64,000 nucleotides of DNA from Pseudocercospora fijiensis CIRAD86 (lineage: Eukaryota; Ascomycota; Dothideomycetes; Mycosphaerellales; Mycosphaerellaceae), in NCBI RefSeq assembly GCF_000340215.1, contig NW_006921535.1, forward strand, positions 5,263,528 to 5,327,527. Reading direction: 5' to 3'. Below are positions 33,771 through 44,955 of the stretch, piece after piece. The position numbers were made by a program, and so were the translations under genes. A model generated the notes under the pieces. That model saw only the letters and a program-made list of their open reading frames with translations. It did no database searches and was not told the DNA's origin. Positions within the stretch are counted from its first letter, which is position 1. Each line of letters starts with the position of its first letter.

Positions 33771-35213
33771 GGGTAGTTATAGACAAGGATATTCTTAGAG
33801 CTAGTAAACTTACTTATAAGGTCTAGCGAAGAGTGCGAAATTGCGATGTCTTATAGCCCTAAGGTGCTGCTTTGTCGCCGCTATGTAGTCCGTCGCTGCT
33901 GTATACTCTATCGCTGCGATGTATACTATCGCCGCTATATATACTGTCGCTCTAGCATTGTATTACTATCGTACATTGTCTCGTCGCAGTATCGCAGTGT
34001 CGGAGCCTATTAAAGCTAGGCGTCTTTCCCGTCGACGCCTTTCCGAGTATACGTTTAACCTCCGGCGCGGAGATTAGCTTCTATATTCCTTTTTAGTCTT
34101 CTCTACAAATTGTATCTATTAGATAGGCGAAGAGGGTCTATCTAGCCTCCGGTTCGTAAGGCTTTTTCTCTCCTGCTAAAGCAAAGTGCTCCTCTACTAG
34201 AATAGTAAGTACGTAACAGTGGTTTTTTGATTTCTGCTAATTAGCGGCTTAATACGTAATCTGTCTTTCTTTTCTACTAATTAGAGCCCGCTTCGCAATT
34301 TGTTAGAGAGCGCCCTTTTGACAATTAAACCCTCGCCTAGCAAACCTAAGGTAGAATTCTAACTATTATTTCGCACTCGCTCTAGATACCTTCTACAACT
34401 CTCGTCGCAAGCTCCTCGAGTTGTTCTAGGTGCCTTCCGCTTCGCTAGAATTAGTAATTAGATTATATCTAACTCTTCCTAGTTCTTTTATTAATCTTCG
34501 GTATAGATACGGAAGAGCTTCGGATAGCCGTTTTAGTATAAGTAGAGCTATATAAATTGCTTCTCGGTATCTTAGTAACAGATAACGATAGAGAATAGCA
34601 GGGAGTATATAAATTTCTAGAAACAGTCGAAATTCAAGTATAGTAACTAGTATTATAACTAATCGTATCGAAAGCAGTACTAACTATACTAAAGAATTCG
34701 CCTCCTAACTAAGTTCCTTACTAATTCTAGAACTAAGGAGCACTCCGAGTGCTATATATAATATACCCAATTTAATACTCCCCTATTAAGTCTAACAACT
34801 CGGTTACGCGAATATCTACGTACTAGCGGCTATTAATTTCTAATATCTAACGCTTCTAATACCTACGAGACAGTTCTATTACTATCGTAGCCGTCGTTAC
34901 CGTCTCCTATCGGCGTAAGAACGTTAGTAACGAGGTTATCGTCTAAATCTAAGCTAAAGTCGGTAACTTGCGATAACTACGAAGGAACGAGAGGTATATA
35001 TCTAATACGGCCGATAAGAAGCGCTCTTAGCTCGTTAAATTAACGTACCGTAGACGCGTATATTAGCTTTATACGCTTCTTAGAGCGGTTATCGATATCG
35101 TCTATTCGGCGGATTAAATAGTAGTTATTCGTTAGCTTAGAATAGGCAGTTCTTAGCTAGTTTGCTAATATAGTAATCGCCTCTTAAAATAGCTCTAATA
35201 CTCGACTTAACGA

Positions 35214-35327
35214 CCTCTCCTTATTTAGCTGTTTCTTACTATTAATATATAGCCGACGGCGCGTTAAATACCTCTCCTTATTTAGCTGTTTCTTACTATT
35301 AATATATAGCCGACGGCGCGTTAAATA
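35214..35327. repeat. Perfect 57-bp tandem duplication
   Basis: 35214-35270 and 35271-35327 are identical, beginning cctctccttatttagc and ending gcgcgttaaata. There is no divergence despite the heavily mutated surroundings. Confidence 0.95.
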
Positions 35328-36747
35328 TAGTATCGCAGTAGGAGGTATATTAGTAGTATCTAAAAGAGCCGGATTTAGTAATAGAGTCGAAGGTAATAGA
35401 GCTATAACAACTAGACGCGGTAACGATAGACTTGTAATAGCTACTAGATCCTAAAGCCGCTACGATATAATACGGAGTATATTGTCTTAGACCTGCTAAG
35501 CTAGAGTCTCGTAAGCACGTAACTCCTTAGTAGTAAGTAGCTTATTACGGAGCTTCTTATTATTATATAATATAGTATCCTTAAAGCGATTAAGTATCTG
35601 TTTGAACTCGGAGTCGTTAATAACTATATTAGAGGTAGTAAGAAGGACTCTATACTCGAGGATACGCTTTACGATCTACCTACGAATAAGGCCGTCTATA
35701 CCTCGGACAGTACGTTATCTAGCAGGTCGATTGTCGTTATACTACTTCTAATAGCGCTTTATTATATCTCTTATTCGTCCTTCTATATAATAGCTAGAGT
35801 TAGCCTCGAAGTGCTTAATAATTAGCAAGGCGAAGTCGTCGGAAATCTTACTATCGCTATTAACTCGATTGTAGTCGTATTCTATACTTTCTTCTATACC
35901 TTTAGTAGAAGACTAAGAGTCGCTTAAATCTAGTATAGGTTGTTAGACTACAACCTGTTATTGTCGCTCCGATTGCCGCTAAAGGTAAGCCGTTAAGGAG
36001 GTGTCTATACCTCTAATAACGACTAGCCTTAGTAGAGTTAAATTTAGTATTTAATTAGTACTAACACTACTATTATCGCTATCGCTCTAGTTTAAATTAG
36101 TTAACAAGCTCGCTACGGATATAGAGCGACTATATAGCCGCTTAATAACCGACTAAATTGTAGGTAATAGACTTCCGACTAGGTATAGCTATATTAAAGA
36201 TATATCTATATAAAGAGGGTTACCTTAGAGAGCTACTCGGACAGGTATAGGCGGTGCCTATAGTAGTAGGTAGACTAGTATAGCGAATACTAGAGTTAAA
36301 GAGCCGGAGCCTAGGTCGATAATACGAGAGGGATAAGAGGGGGTATCTATAGTAGCTATAATTAAGAATAATAGTAGTTATACTAACAAACTAAGACTTC
36401 TACTGCTTCCGTAGACGCCTTTTATCCTATAGACGATATACTGCAATTAATCCTCGAATTTAGGTTCTATTTAGTAGCCCCCTATTACTAATTATACTAA
36501 CGGCTATATACCTAGACCTTTATATATATAAGCTAGTACCCTCTCGCACTATCTCGAAGACCTAATAGCTACTTTCTACCTTACTATCGCCGGTTATAGT
36601 GTATAGCTTATTCGGTAGTGCTAAGTCTACTAAGAAGCTAGTTTAATAAGCTAAGCCGGATAGGGTTTAAGCCCCCTTCTATCTCCTTCTACTTCCGGTT
36701 AAGGCAGGATTACTACCTATACGAGTTATAAATATAGCGTATTATAT

Positions 36748-36773
36748 GCTTTTGAACGACTCCGTTCAAAAGC
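36748..36773. other. 11-bp stem, 4-nt loop hairpin
   Basis: gcttttgaacg pairs perfectly with cgttcaaaagc across the loop actc. It keeps CA/TG dinucleotides that are rare around it. Confidence 0.85.
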
Positions 36774-36783
36774 ACGGTCTAGG

Positions 36784-36806
36784 CCTACGAGTTAATAACT
36801 CGTAGG
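36784..36806. other. 10-bp stem, 3-nt loop hairpin
   Basis: cctacgagtt and aactcgtagg flank aat, 10 bases after the preceding hairpin. Confidence 0.85.
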
Positions 36807-37017
36807 GGTAGAAAACTAGCCTTCGAAGGATGCGGTAGTAACCCTCGTATCTACCTTGTTTGCCGACCTCGAGAGACCCCTGCAATTTGGTAGCTTCTAA
36901 AGGTCCCTATTTTCCCTTTAATTAGATTACGCTTAGCGTTGCTCGTATATATATATGCTATTATCGTACTTGATGCCCTTCTCCTACCTCCTTCTTAGGC
37001 TCTTCTTATAGACTTTA

Positions 37018-37075
37018 TCCTACCTTCTACCTTCTACCTTCTACCTTCTACCTTCTACCTTCCACCTTCTACCTT
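37018..37075. repeat. (CCTTCTA)n minisatellite, left
   Basis: About eight copies of a 7-bp unit, one with CCTTCCA. It lies about 90 bases outside the left copy of the 41-bp inverted repeat. A related reverse-orientation tract occurs at 56983-57033. Confidence 0.9.
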
Positions 37076-37165
37076 CCTTTACCTAACCTACGTACAATTA
37101 GCGTCGATCGGTTCTCGGCTCTTCTATATATAGTCTAGTGTATAGAAGAAGTCTTCGTAGAAGAG

Positions 37166-37206
37166 CCTAAGGACAAATGTAGCAAAGCTGTAGTATTAAC
37201 CTTATA
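37166..37206 (+). repeat. Left copy of 41-bp inverted repeat
   Basis: 34/41 identical to the reverse complement of 56855-56895. It is preceded by a 10-bp stem hairpin (ggctcttcta .. tagaagagcc). Confidence 0.75.
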
Positions 37207-37667
37207 TACCTACAAAACAGGTAGAATAGCATAACAACCACCTAAATACGGGCTTAGCATGTATAATAATGTACCTGCGGCTAAGTCCAAAGATTCTTTT
37301 TGTCTATACATTATTGTCTGTATTATTCAAGTTACGTAAATGATAATTAGAAAATACTACTACGTAAGAATCCTTATACGAATAGCGTCCGGATGTCCTA
37401 TATCGCGATACTAAAAACTACTATTTGCAGCAAACGAGATAGACGCGGACCTTTAGAATCGGCCGCTCTCTAACCTCTAAGTGTTTACTATACGTAAAAG
37501 TGTCGCGTTGTTAGGTCCTAAGGCGCATCGAGCAGACTAGGCTAAAACGCGGCTGTTCTAGGTCTATGCGCTTCACTACGTACGCGTAACCCCGTACACC
37601 TTCGCGTAGGTTCGTATACACTTATCTAACATTGTACGAACCTGTTAGATACCTCTAATACTCCTAC

Positions 37668-37735
37668 AAAAGCGCCCTCTTACAAAGCCCTCTTATAAAG
37701 CCCTCTTACAAAGCCTTCCTATAAAGCCTTCCTAT
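37668..37735. repeat. Short tandem repeat (about 15-16 bp units)
   Basis: Five copies of a unit like ccctcttacaaag / ccttcctataaag. Copies differ by C/T and G/A. Confidence 0.8.
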
Positions 37736-37839
37736 AACGATTAATCCCTGCCCGCTCTAGTCTATACTCGCTTGTCGTATCTAAGACTCGAGTCTATATT
37801 TCCCCTATCGTATACCGCATATCTTATATTATAGCTATA

Positions 37840-40800
37840 GGCGAAGCTATCGAGGCTCCTTAGTAGGCCTATCTCGCTACTAGAGATAGCGATCCTATCC
37901 TACGTTAAGATCCGGACGAGCCTATTATTACCGACCGCTTCGAAGGCCTTGTCCGCTCCGAAGAATATCGCCGCTAGCGCTAGATCGAGCGCTAGGCCGA
38001 AGGCTAGACTCTTTAGCGTATAGTCCGTAGATAGCGTATATATAGCCGCTAATCGATTCGCGCCGCCGCTCGTTAAGGCCCGCTATACGATATAGGACTA
38101 TTAATAGACCTAAACTAGGAAGAGGTAGATACTATAGAGGGCGGCGAAGCTATTAATTACAAGCAGGTCGTAGTCGATAAGAATTCAGATTAGACTAGGT
38201 ACGGAGACTGCTGCTATGCTTATACTAATGCTAATGCTAATAGAGTAGTACCTATTCCTCGTATCGCTCTACTAGACCTAGTTGTCTTCGGAGGTAGCGG
38301 CTTCCTTCGCGCCTAGGCTTTATATCGTACACTAACTAATGTATCTAGTAGACAAGAGTCCTATTAATATCGGCAGCTAGATCTAGGATTTACTATATAT
38401 CTACGCTAGCCTCTTACGCTAGACCTAGAGCTACTAGTACCTCGCATCGCTATACCTAATCTAGATTACTTTATAGGAGGTAGGTTCCTTCGTAGGCCTA
38501 AGAAGAGTCGAAACAAGTAGAAGGCTAGCAAGAAAGGCTAGTCTATCGACCTAGTAGGCCGGAGGTTCAACGATCCTTAGCAATAATAGAAGAAGCAACA
38601 GTAGAAGCAAGGCTTACAAAACTAGCCTCAAACCGTACTAATTCTACTATCTCGCAAAGCCTATACTCGCTAGAAGCCAAATTGGTCGTCGGCTAAGCTA
38701 GCGCTTCTAGACATAGCGCAGTAGAAGACAGCATACTTCTAGAAAGCCGCTAAGGATATGAAACAGTATACACTCGAAGAGATTCAGATATTGGTATAGG
38801 ATGCTAGCCTAGAACGAGAGGCAATGCCTTTCTAGCGGAATATTATTAAGAATAGCCTATAGTAGGTATTAGATGCCTTTTATCCTAGTAAGGGATATAG
38901 CCTATTAGACCTATAGTGCGAGGTACTTTATAACGTCGTCTTCGTAGGCACAGATATTATAATAATCGAGAAGACTAGCGGTAGTAAGAGTCTTGTATAC
39001 TAGGCGTACACAATACTAACTAGTCGTATTAATATCTAGATTATCCCTCTAAATCGCCTAGGTAAAGAGCAGAAGGCCGATATTAACTAGATAATACGGG
39101 CGCTAAACTAGCAGGGCGTAGTTACCGAACACAACAATGTCGAGCTCGTACGTTGCTATATAATCTCTGCAGAGACTAAGCGTAAGGATCTAAAGATATA
39201 CGATAATATCGTAGCTAGTAACTACTACTACATCTTCTACAGTTTAGAGCAAGCGTCTACGCCGGAACTGCGAGAGGTCTTTAAGAAGATTAGAGATCGT
39301 ATTAGCCTTGTTACTATCGATAAACTGCACTTAGTATATAAGTAGAAGGAATTCCGGGAGGAATTCGCTTAAATCTATACGCTTCGCAGTCTATTCCGCA
39401 ATAATACCTTATAGCTAGGTGCCTTAGCGACTATGTTATAGGAGACCTTAGAATTCGTCTTAAAGTATAGAGGCTTTCGTACTAATAGCCGCGATGCATT
39501 TAAGACTAAGGTTATCCGTACGAGCATCGACCGGATCGATATAATATATATATTTAAGACTATTCCTTAGAAGCATCGTAGCGACTTCGACTTGCTATAC
39601 CTATTGCTAAAGAAGGCCGTAACTAATAGACAAGCTATACCTGCGAATATCGACAAGGCGATCGTATTTATTAATAGCCGGGGAAAGGTTAACAAGCTGA
39701 CCTATATTCTACGTTAGTAGCTTATCTAGCTAATAGAGGGCTAAGAAGATCTAACTAAGAAGTATACCTAGAACAATGCCGGCTACAATGTGTATAAAGT
39801 CGTCGCTTTCTATACCGTATATATCGCTAATTACGACAAGGATCTCCGATATAACGAGTTTAAGAAGCCTAGCGCTCGTTTATTAACCCGTATTATAGTT
39901 AGTATACTAGCGATCGCTATAGGCACTAACATTAGCGATATCAAATTCGTTATTATATAGCAACTACCTATTACTAAGGACATTAACTATGCTATGCAGC
40001 GAGCTAGTCGTGCTAGTCGTAAGCTTAGCGTAGGATAGCGGTCGTATGCTATCTTCTTCTTCCCTTAGTATATCGACGATATAGCTAAGCGTGTTCCGGA
40101 TAGTATTAACTATGCCTCTGTTATTAATCGAGATAGTAGACCGGCTAATGCGGACTAATACAAGCACCTCGCACAAGGTGCTATTATATACTAGCCGATC
40201 CGACTAAGCGGTTTACGTAATACCGAGATTCCTAGTAAAGATGTTAATAGGGACCTAGACTAGGATTAGGATAACGAGGATACTATTGTCGTTCTAAGAG
40301 GCATAGGCATAGGCAAAGCTGCACTAGAAACCTAGGCTAAGGCTAATACTAATGCTAATGCTAATGCTAATACTAATGCCTATACGCCTAGGCGCAAGAA
40401 TTAGTCTAAGAATAACATAGAGAAGCGTAATAAGATCCCCGACATCTTCCGCTTACTATTTAATAGCTAGTATATAGCGACGCCTCGATACCTACGTACT
40501 ATCCTTAATAAGCGATACTAGGAAGAGCTCCGATTGTAGGATCCTAATAAGACCCTAGATCGTAAGGATTGCTATAACATTGTCTATAATTACGATCTAG
40601 ACTCGGTATTCTAATAGAATAAACAGGCACTACGCCTACCGAAAGCCCTAGTTGCACCGTATAAGGGCTCTAAGCAGTTCTTCTTACTACTATACCTATA
40701 GAAGTTCTTCGACCGGAAGGCTAACGAAGCTAGCGGCCGGTTTAATACATACTTCTTTACTCTTCTATCGAATACTCTTATTAAGGACCGATATATATAG

Positions 40801-41630
40801 AACCTCTATAATGCAATGCGGCACCCGGCGCTTAGCGACGTAGAAGAGGAATCGACTAGTATAAATAGAGAGGAAATGCTAGAGAGTGCGCTAGACTTCG
40901 ACAACTAGTATTAGGCTAGCAGCGATAACCTTCGCAGTAAGCTAAAGCTTAGTAACGTCCTTCGGTACATTAACTATAGCTTTCGCTAGGCCTTTACGGA
41001 CTAGTAGGAGTACTACGAGGAGCGGAAGCGTAAGTAGGCCGAGCGAAAGAAGGCCTCGGAGGATACGATAGAAGTAGATAACGGCAATTCCGGCGACCTA
41101 CTAACTTAGCCTCCGCCTATAGCCTAGGATCGTCTTCGCTAGCTATAACAGGATTCTAATAAGTCTCGCGACGCTAATATATCGCTAGTAAAGAAGGCTA
41201 TCGTAGGCAATCGGAAGGCTAAGACTTAGGGGAAGCAGTCTTAGTCTTAACTAAAGGCGAAAGGCAAGCGTATAGGAGATCTAATCTAGGATAATAGTGC
41301 TACGGCCTTATCTGCTCGTATACTAACATAGCGGACACTACGCCGCCGGCGCTAACGAGAGGACGAGGATAGTAATTATAGCACTCTAATATCGGTCGCT
41401 AAGTCTACTCTTCGTAAGGCTATAAGTAGTAATCGCCCGCGTCGTACACTATCGCTTACTCTAAAGGCACGAGAGAACCTTGCTCTTATTAGCGCAGATA
41501 TCCTACCGGAGAACCTACTCGAGGAGAGCCTAACTCGTCGTAAGAAGAGATAGATGCCTAAGCTAGAATTAGCGCTAGAATTGGCGCTAGAATTAGCGCT
41601 AGAATTAGCGCTAGAATTAGCGCTAGAATA
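37840..41630 (+). pseudogene. RecQ-type DEAD/DEAH helicase relic, telomere-linked-helicase-like
   Basis: A frame of about 1260 codons persists with TAG/TAA where Gln/Trp are expected. After a long N-terminal region come MPFQRNIIKNSLQQVLDAF, a Walker A remnant EKTSGSKSLVYQ (T-G-x-GKS in relatives), TIDKLHLVYK at the DEAH box, and helicase motifs IV-VI (IVFINSRGKVNKL, ILAIAIGTNISDIKFVI, YAMQRASRASR). The C-terminus is long, charged and low in complexity, and ends in an A-L-E repeat. Size, helicase subtype and repetitive setting resemble the telomere-linked RecQ helicases of other ascomycetes. Several catalytic residues are changed (Asp-to-Ile/Lys region), so it is inactive. Coordinates are approximate. 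Confidence 0.7.
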
Positions 41631-41825
41631 GCACTAGAATGGCACTAGAATAGCACTAGAATTGGCGCTAGAATTGGCGCTAGAATTAGCGCTAGAATTG
41701 GCGGTAAAATGGTACTAGAATTAGTACTAGAATTGGCGGTAAAATGGTACTAGAATTGGTACTAGAATTGGCACTAGAATTGGCGCTAGAATTGGCACTA
41801 GAATTGGCGCTAGAATTGGCATTTA
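41565..41825. repeat. 12-bp minisatellite (gcgctagaatta)
   Basis: About 20 units of gcgctagaattg/a, with gcactagaat and gcggtaaaatg variants. The first copies lie in frame with the helicase relic and encode a repeating A-L-E-L. Confidence 0.9.
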
Positions 41826-41919
41826 ATAAGGTCCTTCCTTACTACCCTTCTATGTCCTTATAAGCTCGCTAAGTCCTTGTCCTATCCCCGGAAAAGTAAG
41901 CCGTAATACTACGCTCGAT

Positions 41920-42475
41920 CGCGTTGCTTCTGCGAGTGCAGGCCTAGTTAAGCTACTTCTACGAGAGCAGGCCTAGTTCAGCTGCTTCTGCGAGAGCAGG
42001 CGTGTAATGCCTAGTTTAGCTGCTTCTACGAGAGCAGGCCTAGTTTAGCTGCTTCTACGAGAGCAGGCGTGTAATGCCTAGTTTAGCTGCTTCTACGAGA
42101 GCAGGCCTAGTTTAGCTGCTTCTGCGAGAGTAGGCGTGTAATGCCTAGTTTAGCTGCTTCTACGAGAGCAGGCGTGTAATGCCTAGTTTAGCTGCTTCTA
42201 CGAGAGCAGGCGTATAATACCTAGTTTAGCTACTTCTACGAGAGCAGGCGTGTAATGCCTAGTTTAGCTGCTTCTGCGAGAGCAGGCGTATAGTAGTGTC
42301 TAGTTTAGCTACTTCTACGAGAGCTAGCGTGTAGTAGTGTCTGGTTTAGCTGCTTCTACGAGAGCTAGCGTATAGTAGTGTCTAGTTTAGCTGCTTCTAC
42401 GAGAGCTAGCGTATAGTAGTGCCTAGTTTAGCTGCTTCTACGAGAGCTAGCGTATAATATGTAATGCCTAGTTAA
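41920..42475. repeat. 29/38-bp minisatellite array
   Basis: About 14 units with the core tagtttagctgcttctacg followed by agagcaggc and either no spacer (29 bp) or gtgtaatgc (38 bp). Later units change to agagctagcgtatagtagtg. Long-form and short-form units interleave. Confidence 0.9.
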
Positions 42476-42598
42476 GCTAGAATTAGCAATAGGGATAGCA
42501 CTAGAATTAGCATTTAATAAGGTCCTTCCTAACTATGTCCTTATAAGCTCGCTAAGTAGGCTCTTCTATCGTGTCCTTTGCGATAAGGGTTTATAAAT

Positions 42599-42665
42599 AG
42601 TCGTAGGTGTCGATAGTCGTAAGTATCGATAGTCGTAGGTATCGATAGTCGTAGGTATCGATAGT
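42599..42665. repeat. 16-bp tandem repeat
   Basis: Four copies of gtcgtaggtatcgata. Confidence 0.9.
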
Positions 42666-42961
42666 ATATAAGAGCTAGGCGAGAAGCGTAAATTCGAGGA
42701 AGCGATAAGGATGCCGAGTCCCGCTAAGACCCCGGATTTAGTATAGCAGAGCGCTTGATTAGTAGGATTAAACGTTATAGCTGCTTCCTTCCGCGTATTT
42801 ACAATACCGACTTTACGACTTTTATAATAGCATTACTAATACAGCGAGATACGTCGATTTAGCGCGTTTCTAGCAAATAGCGCTAACAAAAGTATCTAAC
42901 ACGATAACGACGGCCGCCTTAGGTACTAAGAACCGCCTCCGAAACCCGAGAAGTTACTAAT

Positions 42962-43020
42962 ACTAGCGAGACTAGCGAGACTAGCGAGACTAGCGAGACT
43001 AGCGAGACTAGCGAGACTAG
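42962..43020. repeat. 9-bp tandem repeat
   Basis: Six to seven identical copies of tagcgagac. Confidence 0.95.
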
Positions 43021-43823
43021 CACTATACTTATTGTACCGCAGCTATTAGCACTATAATATATACGGCAAGGATAGATACATAGGGCGATAATATACATCG
43101 AGCGTAAGCACTCTTCGAGAAGCTACGATAGCCCTCTTACGTTAACGCCCTCTATTACTTAGACTCTCCTAGAACGATCATTCCGATAACTAGTTACTAT
43201 ACGAGGCAGAGAAGAACGAGCAGTAGCGTCCGGGGATCTAATTAACTAGCGGTACTAAGCGGCTATAGAAGTATATACTCCGAAGTACACTAGCATTATA
43301 TATAGCCTATATGCTACGCGCAATGCGCAACAATTAACGCATTCTATTACTAACTATAGTACGTATAGCCGAAGACAAGGTATATAGGACGGGACTTATT
43401 AAGCGAAACAATAATAGCTTATTCGCTAAAGCGACACTTATTAGTACCTAGACAATAATAGAGTATAACCGCGCCCTTAGTATTAGAGACACCGTAGAAA
43501 GGGGTTGTCGAGCGCGTTGTAGTCGTATAGCAATGTTAATGCGCTTGCTAGAAGAGGAGGCGTACTACAGTCGGATAACAGTCTTAATACGCTCGGTTCG
43601 GATCGGTGCGCACTGCAGTCGAATAGTAGTCTTAATACGCAAAGGGCTGCAGTCGTATAGCAGTAAAGACTAAGACTAAGACTAATCGCCTTCGGGCTTA
43701 AGTATACTAGAGGCCCTTACGTACTAAGGTTATTATAACTAACAGTCCTAACGAAGGCGTTACGCCGACTTAACTAGATGCGCGTATGTTATCCTATAAA
43801 GAATCCGAACGTAGGAAGCCTAT

Positions 43824-44032
43824 AGCCGCTACTTAAGGTATACCTTACTAAAGAGTTTTTACCGAGTTAGACCTATAGCAATGCTACGAACCTATTAACC
43901 TACTTAGTCTATTAACCCACTTAGTAGGAGAGTCGCTATCGAGCCGCTACTTAAGGTATACCTTACTAAAGAGTTTTTACCGAGTCAGACCGTTAGCCGC
44001 ATTATAGGTGTACCTTACTAAAGAGTTTTTAC
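43824..44032. repeat. Interspersed short direct repeats
   Basis: Three copies containing taccttactaaagag and tttttacc (about 43824-43880, 43943-43990 and 43995-44032), separated by unrelated bases. Confidence 0.8.
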
Positions 44033-44754
44033 CTCCGCTAATCTATCTAAGACCTCTGCAGTTTATACTAAGACTGCGATGTTCTAACAAAACTATGCTC
44101 TTTCGGTTAAATACGTAGTCGACGCCCGCTAAAGCTATAGTATACCTACTCGCTAGGAGAGTCGCCTTCGCAACGTCTTACGTTAGCAAAGCCTATCGGA
44201 GACCTTAAAAGAAGGACTAAACAAACTACCTACCGAGGAACCTCAACCATTAGATAAGCGGCTCTGTCGGTAGCAAGCCGTAGAACTAGTAAGGAATGGT
44301 ATTAATCGCTATAGAGCTACCTATATACGATAAAGAGGTATCGACACTGTTGTATACGCCGACAGCTAGTATGTTACTAGGGGTGTTAGTGTGTTAGTGT
44401 ATTAGTATATATAGAAGAAGAAGAAGAAGAAGTTAAACTAGGAAGCGTAGGTCTATATTAGCGCATCGCAGGTAAGGTTTGCCTCTACTAATAGGATTGC
44501 GCTATTTACGCTATAATAGCAAGGCAACAATAACGGCTATATATTATCGCACTTTTAACGCAATAGCCGCCGACTACTGCTAGTTAATGCCTAAGGCTAG
44601 AATTGCTAGCGACTAGAGGCATAGGCAAGGACTTCGCATTAGGCTATAGCTAGTTTAAAAAGCTCTTCGGCACGATAACAGAATGTGCTCTACGCTCGTT
44701 AGCCGACGCAGCTCTCTAGTCTACCGCTACTACTTCGCCGCTAACCGCTAGTTA

Positions 44755-44955
44755 GAGTAACGCTAGTTATTAAGCGATTATCGTACGCCTAGCCTAGCTA
44801 GCTATTAAGCTATTATCGTACGCCTAGCTATTAAGCCATTATCGTACGCCTAGCCTAGCTAGCTATTAAGCTATTATCGTACGCCTAGCTATTAAGCTAT
44901 TATCGTACGCCTAGCCTAGCTAGCTATCAAGCCATTATCGTACGCCTAGCTAAAC
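44755..44955. repeat. 25/35-bp tandem repeat
   Basis: About seven copies of ctattatcgtacgcctag, alternating with and without a cctagctag insert. Confidence 0.85.

Larger units (their letters stand above)
33771..37160. other. RIP-degraded repeat DNA, no family recognised
   Basis: CA/TG-poor throughout. Between about 34650 and 36450 the minus strand shows protein-like runs (NDSEFKQILNRFKDTILYNN, LTTKELRAYETLAQQVQDN) suggesting a lost coiled-coil or gag-like gene, but I cannot name it. The stretch also holds a perfect 57-bp tandem duplication, two adjacent hairpins and a CCTTCTA minisatellite, listed separately. Confidence 0.5.
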
